Shown here: positions 60,509 to 64,000 of the stretch, one piece after another
How positions within the stretch are numbered: the stretch's first letter is position 1
How the letters are laid out: every line of letters starts with the position of its first letter
Origin: RGIG3528 sp964653855
Lineage (GTDB): Bacteria; Bacillota; Clostridia; Lachnospirales; Lachnospiraceae
NCBI GenBank assembly: GCA_964653855.1
Contig: CAZZFV010000006.1
Span: 1 to 64,000, forward strand
Direction of reading: 5' to 3'
Length of the DNA stretch: 64,000 bases
Program-made: the position numbers and the translations under genes
Notes under the pieces: model-generated
What the model was told of the DNA's origin: nothing
Database searches by the model: none
What the model saw: only the letters and a program-made list of their open reading frames with translations

Positions 60509-60868
60509 TTACAAATCAAACATACTGTCTACAAGGTTTCCGATTACATTGTTTTCACCGGAAGCAAGCTTCAAAAACGCAGCCAATACACCAATCATTA
60601 CTCCCGAAATAATTTGTTTGATGGCCTTGCTTGTTGCCGGGCCATCACCTTCGGAATTGGCCGTAGAATAATGTAATACCCCCATTATAAGAGTAAAAAT
60701 TGCGGGAATAATAGCAATTGTTCCGACGATGCTGAGAACACTCTTAACAATATTATTACCCGTTGTGTCCGCAAAAACCACCATTTGCGGAGCGAGAACA
60801 GCAGTCGATATACTTAAAGAATAAACTGCCGTCTCAAGTTTTTTTGTAATTGCTTGAAATTTTGACAT
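60509..60868 (-). CDS. Maff2/VirB2-like small membrane protein
   Basis: Protein of 119 aa with an N-terminal leader-like region, an Ala-ending signal motif (VVFADT), then two membrane segments (VKSVLSIVGTIAIIPAIFTLIMGVLHY and AIKQIISGVMIGVLAAFL). It matches the Maff2 mobile-element family between VirD4 and TrbL, here somewhat longer than usual. It may be the VirB2-type conjugative pilin. A TCTTCTAT motif lies 49 bases upstream. Confidence 0.7.
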   Translation of the reverse strand: MSKFQAITKKLETAVYSLSISTAVLAPQMVVFADTTGNNIVKSVLSIVGTIAIIPAIFTLIMGVLHYSTANSEGDGPATSKAIKQIISGVMIGVLAAFLKLASGENNVIGNLVDSMFDL

Positions 60869-60916
60869 AACTTTTTTCCTTTCGTTTTTTTTATTGATTG
60901 CTCAACATCTTATTCC

Positions 60917-60924
60917 ATAGAAGA
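60917..60924 (-). promoter_or_regulatory. TCTTCTAT upstream motif (minus strand)
   Basis: Minus-strand TTTTTTTTCTTCTATGG, in the 67-base gap between virD4 and the Maff2-like gene, 49 bases before its start. Confidence 0.45.
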
Positions 60925-60935
60925 AAAAAAAATTT

Positions 60936-63449
60936 TTACATTTTATTATAAGAAAGGTCGCCGTCGGGGTAAATCGGGGTAAAAAATGTATATTGTAATT
61001 TGTCCACGAGGTCACCTTCGGATTGACAAGAAGTCGTTGCGGCTATTTCTTTTTTGGCATTTTCGACACCTTTATTTAAGTTTTTTATATTATTGTCCGG
61101 ATTACCCTGTTTTGCTTTTTGAACAGCCTTATTGTGTTTTCTATTGCCGTTATTTGTTTGAGCTGCCCTTTGTCCTAAAGCTTCCGCTACGGATTCGTCA
61201 AAAGCATCGGGTTGCGGATTTTCATCGGGGTAAGGCGGAACATCTGAACCATCTGTGCCTTGTGTATCGGGTTGCGGATTTTGAGCCGGTTTATCCGGCG
61301 CATTGTCGGGTTCGTCTTTTTTATTTACATACGGCTTTCTTAATCTTAGCGGAACGTGTGTGTCCATTTCGGTTTTTATGGTCGGAAACACATACTCCCC
61401 GTTGTGTTTGTGGGAATACTCGTAATTGGGGTGATTAAACAAATTATACTTTCTTCCGAAATAAGGATTCTCGCCCCTAATTTTTGCAATACATTTATTA
61501 TCAGCCATTCCTGCAATTTCTTCGTATGTCATTAAGTCTCTCGAAGAACGGTTTAAGCTGGTATTGCCGCCACCTTGTTTTCCGGATGAATACGACTCGT
61601 TCATAACCCTTGTGGTTTTTTTACCCAGTTGTTCTACAAGCCACTTAATTGTTTCGTTGTCGTCACAACCGAGAAACAATTTTGTGTCACAGTTGGCGGC
61701 TATCGTGTTCCACTCATCTTTGTACATAGCTTTAAGCTGAGATATTGCTTGCAAGATTATCGAACAAGAAATATTATATTTTCTCATTGTGGACAGCTTT
61801 TTATCAAATTCGGGAATTGCCGCAATGTTTGCAAACTCGTCCATAAGAAATCTTACGTGAAAAGGGCATTTCACCGAGTCAGAAGCGCGTTGCGTCGGTT
61901 CCGTAATACTTTCTAATGCTATTTTTTTATTATTGACGAAAGTTTCGTCCGGATTACAAGTTATCATTGTCTCAATAACTTGACTGTCTTTAGTGTATTT
62001 GCCCCAAAGTTCATATCTGTCTCTATCAACATTATGTTTTACGACAAGACCATTATTTTTTATATCATTGAGCCAATTTTGTGCCTCAATTTTTTTATTG
62101 GCGGCCTCTTCTTCGCTTGATGATTGAAATACCTTAAAGATGTCTTGTTCGGTAGAAATATACCAATTATATTTAAGCGTTGTAGAACCATAATTGTAAA
62201 CTGTTAAAAAAAGCTGCGAGTACATTAAAGAAGCTATGAAATTAAACGTGGTATCTTCTGACGGAATTATTATAAATAACGCCCTTTTTTCATCTGCAAA
62301 ATGACGAAAATCCATTTCGTCATACGCTGTCAGCCCTTGTATATCGGTTAACATAAATTTTTCCATACGAGCAACAACGGAAATTATGACGCTTTTTAAA
62401 GTTTTTCCGGCTGCTTTTTTAAAAGCGTCGTATTGCAAGACAGCCAAATTGGTATCTTCGATTTCTTTTAAATTATCAAATTTTTTATCTAACTTTGACT
62501 TTGCTGTTTCGTCGTCCTCTTTTGCGTCAGCTTCTTGAATTAATTCTATTACAGATTTGAAATTTTGTTTTTCAAGAGGCATCGTGTGCCATATGTACAA
62601 AATTATTGCTTGTAACAGCAGTTTTTCGCATTTTTCCCAAAAGGCATCGTCTCCTGCTGCCTTTTTCCCATCAGGGTTTGTATTTTTAATCAGAATATCG
62701 ACTAATATCATTACATCCTTTTCTTCATAAATATATTCGAAAGGATTGTAACGACTGCTCTTCGTCATTTGCATTAAGTTAAATACAGTTACTTTATAAC
62801 CATTGTTTTCCAACGCCGCGCCGTATTTTGTTATTAAATCTCCCGATGGGTCTGTTATTACCAAATTTGTATTGTATTGCAAGATATTCGGCCCGACAAA
62901 ATATAAGCTTTTGCCGGCGCCCGAACCACCTATAACAAGCATATTACAATTTCTCTTTGTTTTTTCACCAACAGTAGACAACATTAATTCCTGCGCGATA
63001 ATTGTATTTGTCAAGCCGTCCGTTTTCTTTGAGCCGACCGGGTCAACTCGTAAGAGATTGTGTTTTGCCAAATCTTTTTTATCCATTAATTTTGCATCAC
63101 CGTTAACGCTTTCAACATCATCGTGAGCTTTTTCTTTATGGATAACAAATCTTACAAGTGCTGCACAGGCAACCAGTATTGTTGCAAATCCCCATACGGC
63201 AAGAACACCCGGCATTTCCGCAAAAGCGATTGTCGGTCGGGTGAAGAAATTTTTAAATGCGTGTAAAAATTTTGTTGAGAGGTCACTTCTTATCTCGGTT
63301 TCTTGAATATAGACAAACTGTATCAAATACAAAGAAATGAATAAATATATACCTACAACTATCCCCGTAATGATAAGCAGGTCTTTTTTTTCTCGTGCTT
63401 TTCGCTCAATAAAAGTTTCATCTTCTATTTGCTCTTTTCTGTGGAACAT
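60936..63449 (-). CDS. virD4: VirD4-type coupling protein
   Basis: Protein of 837 aa. Two N-terminal membrane helices (about residues 27-47 and 79-101) precede Walker A GGSGAGKS near residue 175, then NLVITDPSGDL and Walker B LMDEFANI near residue 533. This is the coupling ATPase that brings relaxase-DNA to the T4SS. A C-terminal tail of about 150 residues is low-complexity and rich in Pro, Asn and Asp (NPQPDTQGTDG, ENPQPDAFDES), beyond the usual ~600-aa length, and may be a docking tail for the relaxosome. Confidence 0.93.
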   Translation of the reverse strand: MFHRKEQIEDETFIERKAREKKDLLIITGIVVGIYLFISLYLIQFVYIQETEIRSDLSTKFLHAFKNFFTRPTIAFAEMPGVLAVWGFATILVACAALVRFVIHKEKAHDDVESVNGDAKLMDKKDLAKHNLLRVDPVGSKKTDGLTNTIIAQELMLSTVGEKTKRNCNMLVIGGSGAGKSLYFVGPNILQYNTNLVITDPSGDLITKYGAALENNGYKVTVFNLMQMTKSSRYNPFEYIYEEKDVMILVDILIKNTNPDGKKAAGDDAFWEKCEKLLLQAIILYIWHTMPLEKQNFKSVIELIQEADAKEDDETAKSKLDKKFDNLKEIEDTNLAVLQYDAFKKAAGKTLKSVIISVVARMEKFMLTDIQGLTAYDEMDFRHFADEKRALFIIIPSEDTTFNFIASLMYSQLFLTVYNYGSTTLKYNWYISTEQDIFKVFQSSSEEEAANKKIEAQNWLNDIKNNGLVVKHNVDRDRYELWGKYTKDSQVIETMITCNPDETFVNNKKIALESITEPTQRASDSVKCPFHVRFLMDEFANIAAIPEFDKKLSTMRKYNISCSIILQAISQLKAMYKDEWNTIAANCDTKLFLGCDDNETIKWLVEQLGKKTTRVMNESYSSGKQGGGNTSLNRSSRDLMTYEEIAGMADNKCIAKIRGENPYFGRKYNLFNHPNYEYSHKHNGEYVFPTIKTEMDTHVPLRLRKPYVNKKDEPDNAPDKPAQNPQPDTQGTDGSDVPPYPDENPQPDAFDESVAEALGQRAAQTNNGNRKHNKAVQKAKQGNPDNNIKNLNKGVENAKKEIAATTSCQSEGDLVDKLQYTFFTPIYPDGDLSYNKM

Positions 63450-63451
63450 TT

Positions 63452-64000
63452 TTATCTTCCTCTTTCTTTTTCTTCTTTATCTCGTTCTTTCTTCTTCTCG
63501 TAAACAACAGACGATTTTGTCTTTTTAATTTCTTCTGCGTAGGTCTTTTCATTATATAAATTATGGTCAGGGTTTCTTACTGCCGCATTTCCAAATTTGA
63601 TTAATTTTTCCGCAACTTGGTCTTTCTTTTTGTATAGAGTATCCAATCCCGCTTCATAGGTTTTGGGATTTATGGGGCTTCCTTTTTGTTCAAAAAATTC
63701 TTGCGAAGTCAGTTCTTTTAAATTATCAGCTTCTTTTTTTAAGTCCGTAGCATCAATTCCTAAATTAACCAATTCCTCAATTCGTCCGTCCAAATCTGAG
63801 AGCAAGTTCCCCTGAGAAATGCGTTCTTCAAATTCCGCTATTTCGTCTCTTAAAATCTCAGGATTTTCTTTTTTCTCCAAAGTCAAATTTTTAAAATCGG
63901 TACAAACCTCATTCATTTTTTTAAAAACAAGATTTTCTATCGGTACATCAATGATTTTACCATTAACGTTAATTTCCACTTCGAGACGAAGCTCTTTCTT
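63452..64000 (-). CDS. coiled-coil protein at the window edge, 5' end missing
   Basis: The frame is open to base 64000 (KKELRLEVEINVNGK ...); a GTG at 63979 could be a start but the frame continues upstream without a stop, so the true start probably lies outside. Visible part: 183 aa, hydrophilic and helical (EFEERISQGNLLSDLDGRIEELVNLG; KKDQVAEKLIKFGN), C-terminus Lys/Glu-rich (KKKERDKEEKERGR). Its stop is 3 bases before the virD4 start, so it is the preceding gene of the T4SS operon. No family recognised. Confidence 0.6.
   Translation of the reverse strand, partial: KKELRLEVEINVNGKIIDVPIENLVFKKMNEVCTDFKNLTLEKKENPEILRDEIAEFEERISQGNLLSDLDGRIEELVNLGIDATDLKKEADNLKELTSQEFFEQKGSPINPKTYEAGLDTLYKKKDQVAEKLIKFGNAAVRNPDHNLYNEKTYAEEIKKTKSSVVYEKKKERDKEEKERGR

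Noticed and set aside
60986..61916. Plus-strand frames of 150 and 95 codons
   Set aside because: Shadows of the virD4 C-terminal half.
1..64000. tRNA, rRNA, riboswitch, diversity-generating retroelement or phage structural genes
   Set aside because: No cloverleaf, conserved rRNA block, recognisable aptamer, reverse transcriptase or capsid-type protein could be found by reading both strands.

Overview
The window looks like one arm of a large, low-GC (roughly one third G+C by eye) conjugative plasmid from a Clostridia-type Bacillota host. The evidence is AGGAGG-like ribosome sites, clostridial membrane and adhesin families (InlB/Listeria-Bacteroides repeats, DUF5688, Maff2-like proteins), a Tn1549-like type IV secretion locus, and a Rep_3 initiator next to 21-bp iterons. 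No rRNA, tRNA, CRISPR array, capsid gene or resistance gene was seen.

Layout. 1-16 kb: pilin-like genes on the plus strand converge on a long minus-strand operon (15446 to 1150). That operon encodes a divergent Tad/type IVb-pilus machine (bitopic protein, degenerate and true TadZ-like NTPases, TadA ATPase, TadB/C platform, TadE-like pseudopilin) and two large surface proteins with InlB-type repeats. 16-18 kb: divergent promoters, an HNH protein and a ParA/RHH partition cassette. 18-24.3 kb: a hypothetical gene, a second TadA-like ATPase, a lipoprotein and a MobV/Pre relaxase. The last three lie between two ~105-bp imperfect direct repeats that end in a MobV-like nick motif (candidate oriTs). 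24.3-28.7 kb: DUF5688, a repeat-bearing intergenic region, a Gam-like end-protection protein, the iteron origin (with a 100-N assembly gap inside the array) and the Rep_3 initiator. 28.8-45.4 kb: many small genes plus a plasmid-owned replication set (two OB-fold proteins, CHC2/Toprim primase, PHP-containing PolIII alpha, RecD2), a signal peptidase fused to a large cytoplasmic domain, and three small membrane proteins. 45.4-51.5 kb: a short gene, an RNA polymerase beta'-clamp-like fragment, an HD-GYP-like protein, a degenerate GGDEF protein, a HipA-like kinase, then a tyrosine recombinase (next to a loxP-like 11-8-11 palindrome) and a serine resolvase. 51.5-64 kb: three minus-strand accessory genes, then the conjugation apparatus (CD1108-like protein, VirB4, PrgI, TrbL/VirB6, Maff2/VirB2-like, VirD4, and a gene cut by the window edge).

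How it fits together. Rep_3 and iterons start replication. DnaE, the primase, the OB-fold proteins and RecD2 could reduce reliance on host replication. Gam would shield DNA ends from host nucleases. ParA/RHH and the two recombinases would secure segregation and multimer resolution. MobV, VirD4 and the T4SS would drive transfer. The Tad-like pilus and InlB-type adhesins probably provide cell-cell contact.

The most unusual item is the 234-aa protein at 45505-46209. It resembles the N-terminal clamp/sigma-binding part of RNA polymerase beta' but stops before the catalytic barrel. An octamer, TCTTCTAT, recurs a few tens of bases upstream of start codons on both strands, concentrated in the replication arm. 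Together these suggest, as inference only, that the plasmid manipulates host transcription. Several IS200/IS605-type minimal elements are present, three of them positioned exactly on a gene's stop codon.
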